Assembly: GCA_937997635.1 (NCBI GenBank)
Contig: CALLFA010000008.1
Coordinates: 26,410 to 90,409, forward strand
Source: an uncultured Saprospiraceae bacterium
GTDB lineage: Bacteria; Bacteroidota; Bacteroidia; Chitinophagales; Saprospiraceae
Reading direction: 5' to 3'
DNA length: 64,000 nucleotides
Shown here in pieces: positions 35,754-45,239 of the stretch (positions are counted from its first letter, which is position 1; each line of letters starts with the position of its first letter). Below the pieces are notes generated by a model. It saw only the letters and a list, made by a program, of their open reading frames with translations. It was not told the DNA's origin and searched no databases. The translations under genes and the position numbers were made by a program.

Positions 35754-36518
35754 TTATATACCTAATGCTTGACCACCGCCTACTTGGATTGTTTCTGCAG
35801 TGATAAAAGATGCATCTTTGCTCGCCAAGAAAGACACCACACCAGCGACATCTTCTGGCTGACCCAATCTTCCTAACATGATGTTATTTGCCCAAGATTT
35901 AAATACTTCAGGCTTGGTTGATTTAATCCCTATGTGAAAATCAGTGTCAATTGTCCCAGGAGAAACTGCATTGGCTCTAATGCCGTATTCTGCTAAATCC
36001 TTTGCTAATGCTCTTGTAATTGTATGGACTCCAGCCTTAGAAGTTCCGTAAATACCAGCACCTGGACCTCCTGCATTCCAACCAGCGTTAGAAGTGTAGT
36101 TGATGATGGAAGGATGCTCTCCTTTTTTCAGATAAGGGATTGCTGCTCTAGATGCGAAGAATACAGAATCCAAATTAAGTGCCATGACTTTTCTATAAAA
36201 TTCTGTTGTCATTTCTTCAAATCTAGATCTTCCGCCTAATCCACCAGCATTATTGACTAGCGTATCAATTTTTCCATATTTGTCACCAATCTTTTTAATA
36301 TTTTCTGTCACTGCGTGTTCGTCAGTTACATCGAATCCACAATATTCTGCATCAATACCAGCTGCGACAAGTTCTGCTACTCTCTGAGCGCCTTCTTCAT
36401 GATTGATCCCATTAACGACAACAGTAAATCCGTCTTTACCTAATCTTTTAGCCACTTCCAAACCGATGCCCCCTGTAGCTCCAGTAACAATAGCAACTTT
36501 ACCATTTGATGTACTCAT
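35754..36518 (-). CDS. SDR oxidoreductase, second probable DEH reductase (NADH-type)
   Basis: A 254-aa classical SDR with TGATGGIG, NNAGGLGG and the YGTSKAG catalytic site; Ser lies in NYTSNAG. It is clearly diverged from the adjacent SDR. After beta-2 it reads NGINHEEGA, without the Ser/Arg pair of its neighbour, which would fit NADH rather than NADPH. Alginate-degrading Sphingomonas uses two DEH reductases with opposite cofactor preferences, so a similar division of labour is plausible here. It lies downstream of the MFS carrier with a 92-bp gap and upstream of the NADPH-type gene. Confidence 0.8.
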   Translation of the reverse strand: MSTSNGKVAIVTGATGGIGLEVAKRLGKDGFTVVVNGINHEEGAQRVAELVAAGIDAEYCGFDVTDEHAVTENIKKIGDKYGKIDTLVNNAGGLGGRSRFEEMTTEFYRKVMALNLDSVFFASRAAIPYLKKGEHPSIINYTSNAGWNAGGPGAGIYGTSKAGVHTITRALAKDLAEYGIRANAVSPGTIDTDFHIGIKSTKPEVFKSWANNIMLGRLGQPEDVAGVVSFLASKDASFITAETIQVGGGQALGI

Positions 36519-36610
36519 ATCTTTTGTATTATAGTTTTTAATTTTTCTTTTTTTCTTAAAAATTTTATTTCAGCAATCCTATTGTAAACAATTTAGGTTT
36601 TCTATTCAAA

Positions 36611-37933
36611 TTACCAGCCATTATTATTTACTGGTCTAACTGGTTCTACTCTTGGTATTAATCCCCATACTGCAAGTAATGCAATCGCAGTCAGAGCAGC
36701 ACCTACATAAAAAGCAGGTGTATAGTTTTCTCCAGCTGTGAGATAAGGCACTAATATAGTAAGCCCAAATGCTGCTAACTTGGCAGCTGCACCTGCAGCA
36801 CCTGCTAATGTACCAACTGTATTTTTTCCGAATAGATCACTAGGCAAGGTTTGAACATTCCCTATTGAAGTTTGGAAACCAAATAGGATAACTGCCATGA
36901 TAATAACAGCAAGTGTTGGTGACCCTGGATTCATCAATAAAAAGAAAGACGGAAACATGATCAAGCAGCCTATTGTGATCACCCACTTTCTGGTCTTATT
37001 TACATCCCATCCAGCTTTCAATCTATTTTGAGCCAATAATCCTCCAAACCACGCACCAAACATTGCACCCACATAAGGGACCCATCCATACAAGCCGATT
37101 TCTTTAACATCCATGCCATATACGCCATTCAAGTAAATGGGAATCCAGACGATAAATAACCACCAAATGGGATCGATTGCCGCAGATGCCAATATAACAC
37201 CCCAACTTTCTTTGTGTGCAAAAAGCTGTGCCGTAGAGGGATTATATTCATTATCATCTCCACTTTCCAGATCTGTAGTTTCTTGTCCACTTAATATGTA
37301 CTGGCGTTCTTCTTCAGATAAATTTGGATGATATTTAGGTGGCGCTTTTACGATAAGAAACCAAGGTATTAGCCAAAGCAGCCCTATAATACCGACCACG
37401 ATAAAGATCATTTGCCAACTAAAATAAACAGTCATAAATGCAATTGCTGGAATCGCTAATATACCACCAATAGCTGCACCTGAATTAAATATACCTTGGG
37501 CGAACGCTCGTTCATGTGTAGGAAACCACTCAGCATTTCCTTTCGCGGCACCAGGCCAGTTACCTGCTTCTGCGACTCCCAATATAGATCTAAAAATGGC
37601 AAAGGACCATGCACCAGCTGCAAACGCGTGTAATGCTGTGGCAATAGACCAAACACTAATCGATAGTGCAAATCCTAGCCTAGTGCCAATCCAGTCAAAT
37701 ATTTTCCCAAAAAGGAATTGTCCCATTGCATAAAAGAAAATAAAGCTTCCTGTAATCCAGCCATAAATTTCTTTTCTGCTATCTGTTGTTTCATTTGGAT
37801 ATAAATCTGCTGCAATATCAGGCCACAACACACCAAGCGCTTGTCTGTCTATGTAATTAATAACGGTAGCTAAGGCAATTAACCCTACAACCCACCAACG
37901 GAGTCCTCCGCGTTTCTTTACTTGGCTGGCCAT
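36611..37933 (-). CDS. MFS transporter, ExuT-like, probable DEH/uronate importer
   Basis: A 440-aa inner-membrane carrier with twelve predicted helices, of the anion:cation symporter branch of the MFS that includes ExuT. The hallmark first helix motif (NYIDRQALGVLWPDIAADL) and RSILGVAEAGNWPGAAKGNAEWFP match hexuronate and glucarate carriers closely. The gene overlaps kdgF by 16 bp. Together with the cupin and SDR genes this points to uptake of the unsaturated monomer or of DEH across the inner membrane. The substrate is inferred from family and context. Confidence 0.88.
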   Translation of the reverse strand: MASQVKKRGGLRWWVVGLIALATVINYIDRQALGVLWPDIAADLYPNETTDSRKEIYGWITGSFIFFYAMGQFLFGKIFDWIGTRLGFALSISVWSIATALHAFAAGAWSFAIFRSILGVAEAGNWPGAAKGNAEWFPTHERAFAQGIFNSGAAIGGILAIPAIAFMTVYFSWQMIFIVVGIIGLLWLIPWFLIVKAPPKYHPNLSEEERQYILSGQETTDLESGDDNEYNPSTAQLFAHKESWGVILASAAIDPIWWLFIVWIPIYLNGVYGMDVKEIGLYGWVPYVGAMFGAWFGGLLAQNRLKAGWDVNKTRKWVITIGCLIMFPSFFLLMNPGSPTLAVIIMAVILFGFQTSIGNVQTLPSDLFGKNTVGTLAGAAGAAAKLAAFGLTILVPYLTAGENYTPAFYVGAALTAIALLAVWGLIPRVEPVRPVNNNGW

Positions 37934-38310
37934 GTCTCTATCTTTAATTGTTCGTGACCTAAGAAATCTTCTCTTGCTGGACTAAATACATCAATGAGGA
38001 TTCCTGGCTCTTTACACACACAACCGTGCATGACATGAGGAGGTATATAGAAAGAGTCACCACCTTTGATCACTCTTACATCGTCTCCGATAGTCATTTC
38101 AAATGCACCACTCTCTACATAAGTAACCTGAGAATGATAATGTTTGTGCATCTGACCAATAGCACCGGTTTTAAATCGTACTTTCACTAACATGATCTTA
38201 TCGTCGTAACCCATGATTTGTCTGTCCAATCCTTCTGCAACCTGTTCCCATTCGGTTTCTTGGTTGATCCAGTATTCTTTTGTCGGTTTTATGCTTTCGT
38301 GTAAACTCAT
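37918..38310 (-). CDS. kdgF: KdgF-like cupin, unsaturated uronate linearising enzyme
   Basis: A 130-aa single-domain cupin. The metal-binding motif 1 is visible as MHKHYHSQVTYVESGAFE (His, His, His, Glu) and motif 2 as GDSFYIPPHVMHGCVC. KdgF opens the unsaturated uronate released by exolyases to the linear ketoacid (DEH), a step that otherwise occurs slowly without enzyme. The stop lies inside the start of the transporter gene (16-bp overlap), so the two are translationally coupled. It is 31 bp after the PL7 lyase gene. Placement and motif agree, so confidence is good. Confidence 0.88.
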   Translation of the reverse strand: MSLHESIKPTKEYWINQETEWEQVAEGLDRQIMGYDDKIMLVKVRFKTGAIGQMHKHYHSQVTYVESGAFEMTIGDDVRVIKGGDSFYIPPHVMHGCVCKEPGILIDVFSPAREDFLGHEQLKIETWPAK

Positions 38311-38341
38311 ATATTATTATGTCTTTTTGTCTTCGAATAAA

Positions 38342-40384
38342 TTATTTAGGTGACGTGCTTTCTCCTATTGTAGTATCTCTAAACCAGACTTCGGCATAGC
38401 TACCATTGGCATATTGTTTTGGTATATCTCCTCCATAGGTTTCAGCACCTGTTGACCAGACGATGTTTGATTCTGGATTTTTGCCATTAGTTTGATTATA
38501 GGCACCTTGTTTAAAGTAGTTGAGTTCGCCAGCATAGGCTGTACTCCGCTCTACACCGTCTTGGCCCATCGGAACAAACAATTTCTTAGTCTGATCCGGG
38601 ATGTCTTTTTTCGTACTGTATTCTGAGCGTATCAGATTTTTAGTAAACGTTTTCGTTTCGTGTCCGTCACTTTTAAAAGTCACGTACATAATTCCTTTAT
38701 GTACATTGATTTCATAACTGAATTCTTCTCCCAACTCTATTCCATCTGTCGGCTCAGAAGGAAGGTCATCTGGTCCTGATCCAACAACAGAAAAATCATG
38801 ACCCCAAACAGGATAGGAATAATCCCATCTACCTGAATTGTCATCGCCCGCGGTATTGATTTCATAATTCCAAAACACAGAACCTTTGGTATGGCCTGGA
38901 AATTTTTTGTAGAATATTTTGCAAGGTTCATTTTCATGTCCTTCACCACTATGTATTTGTCCGATGACGACAGAATGTGATGCTGCCACTCTTGCATCTC
39001 CAGTAGTTGACACGTGCATCACTCTGCAAGTGGCTGATAATTTACCACCTTCTTCAGGTGTCCATTCTCTTTTTTCGTGTAGTTCGGAGCGAGTGTTACT
39101 TGAGTTTGGAGACGTGACCCCAGAGTTTGGGGTTTTGTAAGCTACCCATCTTCTAGTACCATCAATCACTGTATAGAAAAAATCTTCATGTTGAAAATCT
39201 ACAATATTATCAACAGCAGTTCCATCACCCAAAAGGATTTTAAATTTATCCATGACTGGAATGACTTCACTTGGATAAACTATTTTACTAGCCAATCCAT
39301 CATTAGCTGAGAAGTACCCTTCATTAGAGATAGCTTCATCTGAAATCTCTACAGCAGCTGTTTTAAACCATACTTCTGCATAATTGCCATCGGCATATTG
39401 TTTCTCTAGATCACCATCGTGTGTTTCAGCACCTGAACACCAAACTCTATTGACGCTAGGATCTTTCCCGTTCGTCTGATTATAGGATCCTTTCTTAAAA
39501 AATAACCCTTCGTTTGCATAAGCATTGGGTCGTTCAACACCATCTTGGCCAATAGGTACAAATAATCGCTTGACCTGTTCGGGCATATCTGCTTTGGAAG
39601 CATACTCCGATTTAATTAAGTTTTTTGTAAATGACTTAGTCTCATGTCCTTCACTCATGAACTTAAGGGTCATGATCCCGTCCTTCACATCAACCTCATA
39701 ACTAAACTCTTCTCCAATAGCAATCCCATCTTCTGGTTCTGCTGGATATGTATCTTTCTCTGTACCAACTACTGAAAAATCGTAGCCCCAAATCGGATAG
39801 GAATAGTCCCATCTGCCTGCATTATTCTCACCTGCTGTGTTAATCTCGTAGTTCCAAAAAACAGAGCCTTTAGTGTGACCTGGGAATTTTTTATAAAATA
39901 ATTTAAATGGTTCATTTTCGTGGCCATCTGCACTATGTATTTGGCCGACAACTACAGAATAAGAAGCTGCAACCCTTGCATCACCGGTTGGTGAAACATT
40001 CATTATTTTGCACGTAGCTGTTAATTTCCCACCAACCATTGGTGACCATTTTTTGGATTGCGCTAACTCTGTTCTGGTATTATTTGATGTTCCATGTGTA
40101 TTGCCAGCGTTTGGCGTTTTATATACTACCCATTTTTGATTGTCATCAGTAGTGGTATAAAAGTAATCTTTGTTCTCAAAGTCAAGAGGAGTTCCAACAT
40201 TAGAGCCATCACCTAAGATTAATTTAAAATCTTCGTAAAAGGAAATGACGGAACTAGGATATACTATCGAACTGGAATCAGATGATCCGTTTTTTTTATT
40301 TGGAGAGGTTGAACAAGCTCCCAAAATTAGAAGGACTACTAGCATTAAAAATGGCAGGGATAATCTATATTTTGAAGCTTTCAT
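38342..40384 (-). CDS. Lipoprotein alginate lyase with two PL7 domains
   Basis: A 680-aa lipoprotein (LILGAC lipobox, Cys24), so probably anchored in the outer membrane. Two PL7 alginate lyase modules follow in tandem, about 41-345 and 369-672. Both keep the PL7 active site: RTE at 104-106 and RSE at 432-434, QIH at 148-150 and 476-478, and FKKGSYNQ / FKQGAYNQ ending at 303 and 631. Long identical stretches, such as FYKKFPGHTKGS, show that the modules arose by recent duplication. It cleaves alginate by beta-elimination. In PL7 the QIH form is associated with guluronate-containing substrates. It starts the kdgF-MFS-SDR-SDR-kdgK run and has a candidate promoter of its own. Confidence 0.94.
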   Translation of the reverse strand: MKASKYRLSLPFLMLVVLLILGACSTSPNKKNGSSDSSSIVYPSSVISFYEDFKLILGDGSNVGTPLDFENKDYFYTTTDDNQKWVVYKTPNAGNTHGTSNNTRTELAQSKKWSPMVGGKLTATCKIMNVSPTGDARVAASYSVVVGQIHSADGHENEPFKLFYKKFPGHTKGSVFWNYEINTAGENNAGRWDYSYPIWGYDFSVVGTEKDTYPAEPEDGIAIGEEFSYEVDVKDGIMTLKFMSEGHETKSFTKNLIKSEYASKADMPEQVKRLFVPIGQDGVERPNAYANEGLFFKKGSYNQTNGKDPSVNRVWCSGAETHDGDLEKQYADGNYAEVWFKTAAVEISDEAISNEGYFSANDGLASKIVYPSEVIPVMDKFKILLGDGTAVDNIVDFQHEDFFYTVIDGTRRWVAYKTPNSGVTSPNSSNTRSELHEKREWTPEEGGKLSATCRVMHVSTTGDARVAASHSVVIGQIHSGEGHENEPCKIFYKKFPGHTKGSVFWNYEINTAGDDNSGRWDYSYPVWGHDFSVVGSGPDDLPSEPTDGIELGEEFSYEINVHKGIMYVTFKSDGHETKTFTKNLIRSEYSTKKDIPDQTKKLFVPMGQDGVERSTAYAGELNYFKQGAYNQTNGKNPESNIVWSTGAETYGGDIPKQYANGSYAEVWFRDTTIGESTSPK

Positions 40385-40466
40385 TAATTCTTTACTTATG
40401 TATTTATTCGAAAGATGAGGATTGAGAAAGTCTTTTTAATTGTTAGTAGTTTAATTCAAGGACTCG

Positions 40467-40497
40467 CAAACTTATAAATATATAGTGTCAAACCCAA
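40467..40497 (-). promoter_or_regulatory. Candidate promoter for the tandem PL7 lipoprotein gene
   Basis: The minus strand reads TAAGTTTG at 40467-40474 (-7 box TAnnTTTG) and CTTG at 40495-40498 with a 20-base spacer, matching the expected -33 TTG. It gives a leader of about 80 bases and lies behind the SusD terminator, so this gene run can be expressed separately. Confidence 0.5.
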
Positions 40498-40589
40498 GAC
40501 GTATCTAAATAATGATAAGTAAAACTCCAACCATCCACTTCACCATGTATATGTTAAAACAGGGGACTCTACATTCTATATAAAAATAT

Positions 40590-40616
40590 GGGGAGGAGAC
40601 CAAAAGACTCCTCCCC
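40590..40616 (-). terminator. Rho-independent terminator after the first SusCD pair
   Basis: A 9-bp GC-rich stem GGGGAGGAG/CTCCTCCCC with a 9-base loop, followed on the minus strand by ATATTTTTA, 31 bp after the SusD stop. Confidence 0.75.
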
Positions 40617-40646
40617 TATAGCATGAAAAAACTATATTAAATAAAA

Positions 40647-41951
40647 TTAATATCCGGGATTTTGAGTGATTACATCAAAGCTCGCTAATACCTCTGATAT
40701 TGGTATAGGGAACAAGTGGAATCTTGAATCAATGGTCTGTCCCATTTCAGCATCTACAGTACCTGTTCTCACTAAATCAAACCATCTCTGACCTTCAAAG
40801 GCCAATTCTAATCTTCTTTCATCCTGAATGGCTTGTCTAACTTCTCCTTGTGAACTTGCCGTTGAATTATCCAAACCAGCTCTGGTTCTGATTTTATTCA
40901 ATTCTGTTAACGCGTTAGATGTACTACCTGTTTCGTTTAAAGCTTCAGCGTACATTAAAATGACGTCCGCTAATCTCAACTCGATCCAATCATGATCTGG
41001 ACCTCCAGTTTGCGGAAATTTTGGAGAAGCCATTAGCTCTGTATTGATGGTCACATCACGTCTTAGATCTCCTGGGCTTGCATCAAATGCAGTCACTAAA
41101 TCTGGATCTAATGGCAATAATGATTTAGTATCAAGACCACCTGACCATGACCAGAACTCAGAAAAACCATATTCATCAACAATAGAACTTGAGACTTGAG
41201 TCGCAAAAATAATTTCTGGATTCAAATCATTGTCTACACCAAATACAGTAGAAAAATCTTCTTGTAGGCTATGTCCTGCACTTGCAGCACTATTTACCAC
41301 ACTTCCAAGCGCAGATGCAGCATTGTTAAAATCACCTCTTTGGAGATATACTTTACCTAGCATTCCTTGTGCGGCTAAACTTGTCGCTCTACCAGTTGAA
41401 GATGTCGCTGGTAAACCTGCAACAGCTGCTTCAAAATCTGGTATAATGACAGTATCGTAAACAGTAGCAGCAGGTACTCTTGGTAATATATTACTGTCTG
41501 TGATACTTGGAGACGCAGCTAAATTCACTGTAACATCTCCAAAAACTCTGACTAATTTAAAATAAGATAACCCTCTTAAAAAACGAGCTTCTGCTATCTG
41601 ACCTGCATCAGTTGAATTTTCTATGACATTATTTGAACTGAGTATAGATCTGTATAGGGCTGTATAAAAAGGTCCAAAAAATTGATCCTCCATTGCCGTC
41701 AAATTAGGACCATACTCATCAAATTCAGTAAACGGTGGTTCGAACATAAAAGCATTATCTGCTCTAAAGTCACCCATGACAGCCATTGGTGTCACAGAAC
41801 CAAGTTGATAAAAATAAGCTGCATTCAACACTCCCGTAAAATCAGTAAGTGAATCTGAACTTGCTATGTTTGGTGGGAATTGATCCAGATCATTATCACA
41901 TGCCGTAAACATGAACAATGACACCATAACTATATATACTATTTTCTTCAT
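40647..41951 (-). CDS. SusD-like surface lipoprotein (RagB/SusD family)
   Basis: A 434-aa lipoprotein (lipobox FTAC, Cys18) of the RagB/SusD family. The family ends are visible: an N-terminal TPR region (EARFLRGLSYFKLVRVFGDV) and the C-terminal NEIRTRAGL-like and ELAFEGQRWFDLVRTG motifs, followed by IPISEVL and NPGY. It sits on the cell surface as the lid of its SusC partner and captures glycans. It follows that SusC gene with only 11 bp between, so they are one transcript and one complex. Context assigns alginate oligosaccharides as the ligand. It is shorter than the second SusD of the locus (516 aa). Confidence 0.94.
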   Translation of the reverse strand: MKKIVYIVMVSLFMFTACDNDLDQFPPNIASSDSLTDFTGVLNAAYFYQLGSVTPMAVMGDFRADNAFMFEPPFTEFDEYGPNLTAMEDQFFGPFYTALYRSILSSNNVIENSTDAGQIAEARFLRGLSYFKLVRVFGDVTVNLAASPSITDSNILPRVPAATVYDTVIIPDFEAAVAGLPATSSTGRATSLAAQGMLGKVYLQRGDFNNAASALGSVVNSAASAGHSLQEDFSTVFGVDNDLNPEIIFATQVSSSIVDEYGFSEFWSWSGGLDTKSLLPLDPDLVTAFDASPGDLRRDVTINTELMASPKFPQTGGPDHDWIELRLADVILMYAEALNETGSTSNALTELNKIRTRAGLDNSTASSQGEVRQAIQDERRLELAFEGQRWFDLVRTGTVDAEMGQTIDSRFHLFPIPISEVLASFDVITQNPGY

Positions 41952-41962
41952 GATTTTTAAAT

Positions 41963-44900
41963 TTAGAAGTTAACATTTAAACCCAGTGTAAAGCTTCTCA
42001 CTACTGGACTTGCACCTACCTGTACACCATAAGTGGTTGGGCCTAAATACCCACCATTTGTAGTCTCTACTCCTTCAGGGTTGAATGATGTATAATCACT
42101 TGAGAATAAGTATAACAGATTAGTACTAGCTACATATACTCTTGCTGATCCTAAACCGATGTTACTCATCAATGATGGATCCAAGGTATAACCAATCGTT
42201 AAATTTCTCAAAGCTATATAAGAAGCGTCTTGAAGTGTAGCATCAGTTTGATCTCTGTTTCTAGCATAATGCTGACCATTATGATCTGCAATACCATCAC
42301 CATTTTCATCAAAGCTATCGCGTAATCTTCCTCCCCATTGTGAATTATAGTACAATGGATCTATGTTATACACTTCTGCTCCTTGAGAACCTTGAAACTG
42401 AAGGGAAAGATCGAAGTTTCCTATACCCAATTGACTATTCAAACCCCAGTAAAAATCTGGTGTGTTGGAGCCTATTTTAACTAGGTCACCGCCTTCTTCA
42501 ACTGTTCTAGTTCTATCGATAACTCCATCTCCATTTTGATCGACAACATAGCTTTCTCCACTATTGATGTTGTTGTTTCTAGTCGGGTCTTCAACAAATT
42601 CCATTTCAACTAAACCTGTTGTTTCTAATCCCCACATTTCGCCTATTTCTCCACCGACATAGTTTCTAAAGACTGGACCTCTTCCACTCTGACCATAGAT
42701 GACTCTCGGTAACTCCCCCAATCCACCTAAATCTGTGATTTCAGAATTTACAGTAGATAAGTTTGCACTTACGTTCCATCTCAAAGCACTGTTATTGATA
42801 AGGTTTGCACCTAATTCGAACTCAAGACCAGAACTTCTGACGTCTCCTGAATTTAAAGCAACAGACGTTGTACCTAGTACCTCAGAAACACTTTGATTAA
42901 TCAAGATGTCTTCGATATCAGATGTGTAATAATCAACACCAAATGTGAATCGGTTACCTAAGAAACCAAGGTTTGCACCAAAGTTGGTTTCTGTGTTTGT
43001 CTGCCATGTCAAGTCAGGATTTGCAACATCTGAAGGAATAAGGAATCCATTTCCAAAAATAGTTGCTTGAGGATTCAATAAACTCAATGAGTTAAAAGCA
43101 CCTAAGAAAGAAGTAGTACCTAAAGAACCTCTACTAACACGTAATTTTAAATCAGTAAGCAATTCTGAATTGTAGAATGCTTCATTATGAACATTCCATC
43201 CCAATGATATCGCTGGGAATGTCTCGAATCTGTTATTGACACCAAATCTTGAATCACCATCTCGTCTTACAGAAACAGACAATAAATATCTGTTATCGTA
43301 AGCATAATTAACTCTACCGAAAACACTTCTTCTTGAAATTTGCTCATCTCTCTCATTTACTGAAATATCTGAAGGATCTAGTAAGGCAAAATTTAATGGT
43401 TGCCCAAATGGCACATTAGTCGCATCTAAAGCGGTACCGTTTATGAAGAAATTTTGAAACTCATATCCAGCAACCGCTGAAACATCATGAAGTCCTAGTA
43501 CTTTACCATAGTTTAGTGTAGTCTCACTTAATACAGATGATCGTTGTATGTTGGATCTATCCAAAGCCGTTTGAGTTGTACGCGCTCTAGAGTCAAACTC
43601 TAAACCTCTCCAGAAAAAGTCTTCCGTATCTCTCATATCTCCACCTAATACAGTTTTAATATTCAACCCATCTGCGATTTCAAACTGGAGGTAAGTATTT
43701 AAATTACCAAAGAATGTTTTTTGAAATCTATCTGTATTGTCAAGCTTAGTTGCAGGACCAGCATCACCTGATCCACCAATACCATTTCCACTTCTACCAT
43801 AGTGCCAATCTTGTGCAGTATCTCCAGGTTGAAGAGTTTGGATGCTGTTATTAAATGGTGCATCTGCTCCACCTCTATAACCAGCATCAAATCCTGAAAG
43901 ACCCAATGCCTGTGCTTGCTGATCCAATTGTTGTACAAATGCAATCGATGCTTCAGTATGGAATACTGGGTGCACACTATACGCTCTTAATAAATCTCTT
44001 TGGTCATGACCTTCGATATCTCTATCTCCCACAAAACCATTGATATTTAAACCCGCGGTGAACCTGTTACTCAATTTAGCATCAAGATTCATACGAGCAT
44101 TGATTCTTTCAAAATTTTGCGTAATCACAATACCTTCTGTATTCTGGTATCCAACTGACGCAAAATATTTAACATCTTCGCTTCCTCCTGAAATGCTAAG
44201 ATCGTGATTGTGACTTGTTCCATTTTGGAATAGCCAATCTTCTACAGCAATTACATCTGGAGAATTTCTAAATGCATTTAAACGGTAGTCTAGTAAAGCT
44301 GGATCTACTTCAGAAACGTCAAACGTACCGTCAGCAATACCTGCTTCAATCTGATCTGCCCACTCGCCTGCTGTTGAATTAACGTTATCTCTAACATATC
44401 TTTGAGATGTACTTACATAGGCATTATAGCTGATATTTGCCTTTCCTGTTTCTCCTTTTTTGGTTGTTACCAGTACAACTCCATTCGCTCCTCGTGAGCC
44501 ATAAATGGCAGCTGAAGCGGCATCTTTCAACACTTCAATACTTTGTATGTCATTAGGATTAACCGTTGCCAAGCTACCAGAAATTGGATAACCATCTACC
44601 ACAATTAATGGATTAGAATCTCCAGAAATGGAAGAAGAAGCTCTCACTTGAATTCTTGGATCTGCACCAGGCGCACCATCTTGATTTTGTATTAATACTC
44701 CTGCCAGTTTCCCAGCTAAAGCCTCATCAACACGAGTTGCTTGGATAGCTGCAACTTCAGAACCGTTAACTTGTGAAATAGCCCCGGTATTGTGCGATTT
44801 TTTACGCGTACCGTAGCCAACAATTAGTACCTCATTTAATGCTTGGGCATCAGGTGACAACGTCAGATTAATTAAGCCACCGCTTTGTTTAACCTCTAAT

Positions 44901-45160
44901 TTTTGTTCTTGATAACCAATGTAACTGACTACAAGGACATCACCTTGGTTAGCGTCAATAGAAAATCGACCATCGAGATCTGTGATCGTTCCGACGTCTG
45001 ATCCTTCAATAAAAATATTAGCTCCTATAAGTGGATCTCCATTTTCGTCAAGGAGTTGACCACTCGTAGACTGAGCACTTAAAAACGTTGAGCCTAGTAT
45101 CATAAAGCACAACATAAAACTGGCCTTAAGACATCGCCAGTAGATAGTTTTTTCACACAT
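41963..45160 (-). CDS. SusC-like TonB-dependent transporter
   Basis: A 1065-aa outer-membrane transporter. The leader (FMLCFMILGSTFLSAQ) is followed by a CarboxypepD-regulatory-like domain (about 32-105, GQLLDENGDPLIGANIFIEG). The SusC plug signature comes next (LNEVLIVGYGTRKK, RIQVRASSSISG, PLIVVDGYPI, IYGSRGANGVVLVTTKKG). A long 22-strand barrel ends in the aromatic terminal residue (GLNVNF). It takes up ligand delivered by its SusD partner, using TonB energy. Gene order gntR-susC-susD is tight; the susC start is 79 bp after gntR. Ligand from context: alginate oligosaccharides. Confidence 0.95.
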   Translation of the reverse strand: MCEKTIYWRCLKASFMLCFMILGSTFLSAQSTSGQLLDENGDPLIGANIFIEGSDVGTITDLDGRFSIDANQGDVLVVSYIGYQEQKLEVKQSGGLINLTLSPDAQALNEVLIVGYGTRKKSHNTGAISQVNGSEVAAIQATRVDEALAGKLAGVLIQNQDGAPGADPRIQVRASSSISGDSNPLIVVDGYPISGSLATVNPNDIQSIEVLKDAASAAIYGSRGANGVVLVTTKKGETGKANISYNAYVSTSQRYVRDNVNSTAGEWADQIEAGIADGTFDVSEVDPALLDYRLNAFRNSPDVIAVEDWLFQNGTSHNHDLSISGGSEDVKYFASVGYQNTEGIVITQNFERINARMNLDAKLSNRFTAGLNINGFVGDRDIEGHDQRDLLRAYSVHPVFHTEASIAFVQQLDQQAQALGLSGFDAGYRGGADAPFNNSIQTLQPGDTAQDWHYGRSGNGIGGSGDAGPATKLDNTDRFQKTFFGNLNTYLQFEIADGLNIKTVLGGDMRDTEDFFWRGLEFDSRARTTQTALDRSNIQRSSVLSETTLNYGKVLGLHDVSAVAGYEFQNFFINGTALDATNVPFGQPLNFALLDPSDISVNERDEQISRRSVFGRVNYAYDNRYLLSVSVRRDGDSRFGVNNRFETFPAISLGWNVHNEAFYNSELLTDLKLRVSRGSLGTTSFLGAFNSLSLLNPQATIFGNGFLIPSDVANPDLTWQTNTETNFGANLGFLGNRFTFGVDYYTSDIEDILINQSVSEVLGTTSVALNSGDVRSSGLEFELGANLINNSALRWNVSANLSTVNSEITDLGGLGELPRVIYGQSGRGPVFRNYVGGEIGEMWGLETTGLVEMEFVEDPTRNNNINSGESYVVDQNGDGVIDRTRTVEEGGDLVKIGSNTPDFYWGLNSQLGIGNFDLSLQFQGSQGAEVYNIDPLYYNSQWGGRLRDSFDENGDGIADHNGQHYARNRDQTDATLQDASYIALRNLTIGYTLDPSLMSNIGLGSARVYVASTNLLYLFSSDYTSFNPEGVETTNGGYLGPTTYGVQVGASPVVRSFTLGLNVNF

Positions 45161-45231
45161 GATTTAATAATTTTTTCGTTATTTAAAAGGGTTCATGAAA
45201 TCTTATTTCAGATTTCTATTTAGTTAAGTAT

Positions 45232-45239
45232 CAAATTTA
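45232..45239 (-). promoter_or_regulatory. Candidate -7 box (TAAATTTG) for susC/susD
   Basis: The minus strand reads TAAATTTG directly after the gntR stop codon, leaving a leader of about 65 bases before susC. No -33 TTG at the usual spacing and no operator palindrome are present, so this promoter is less certain than the others in the locus. Confidence 0.35.
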
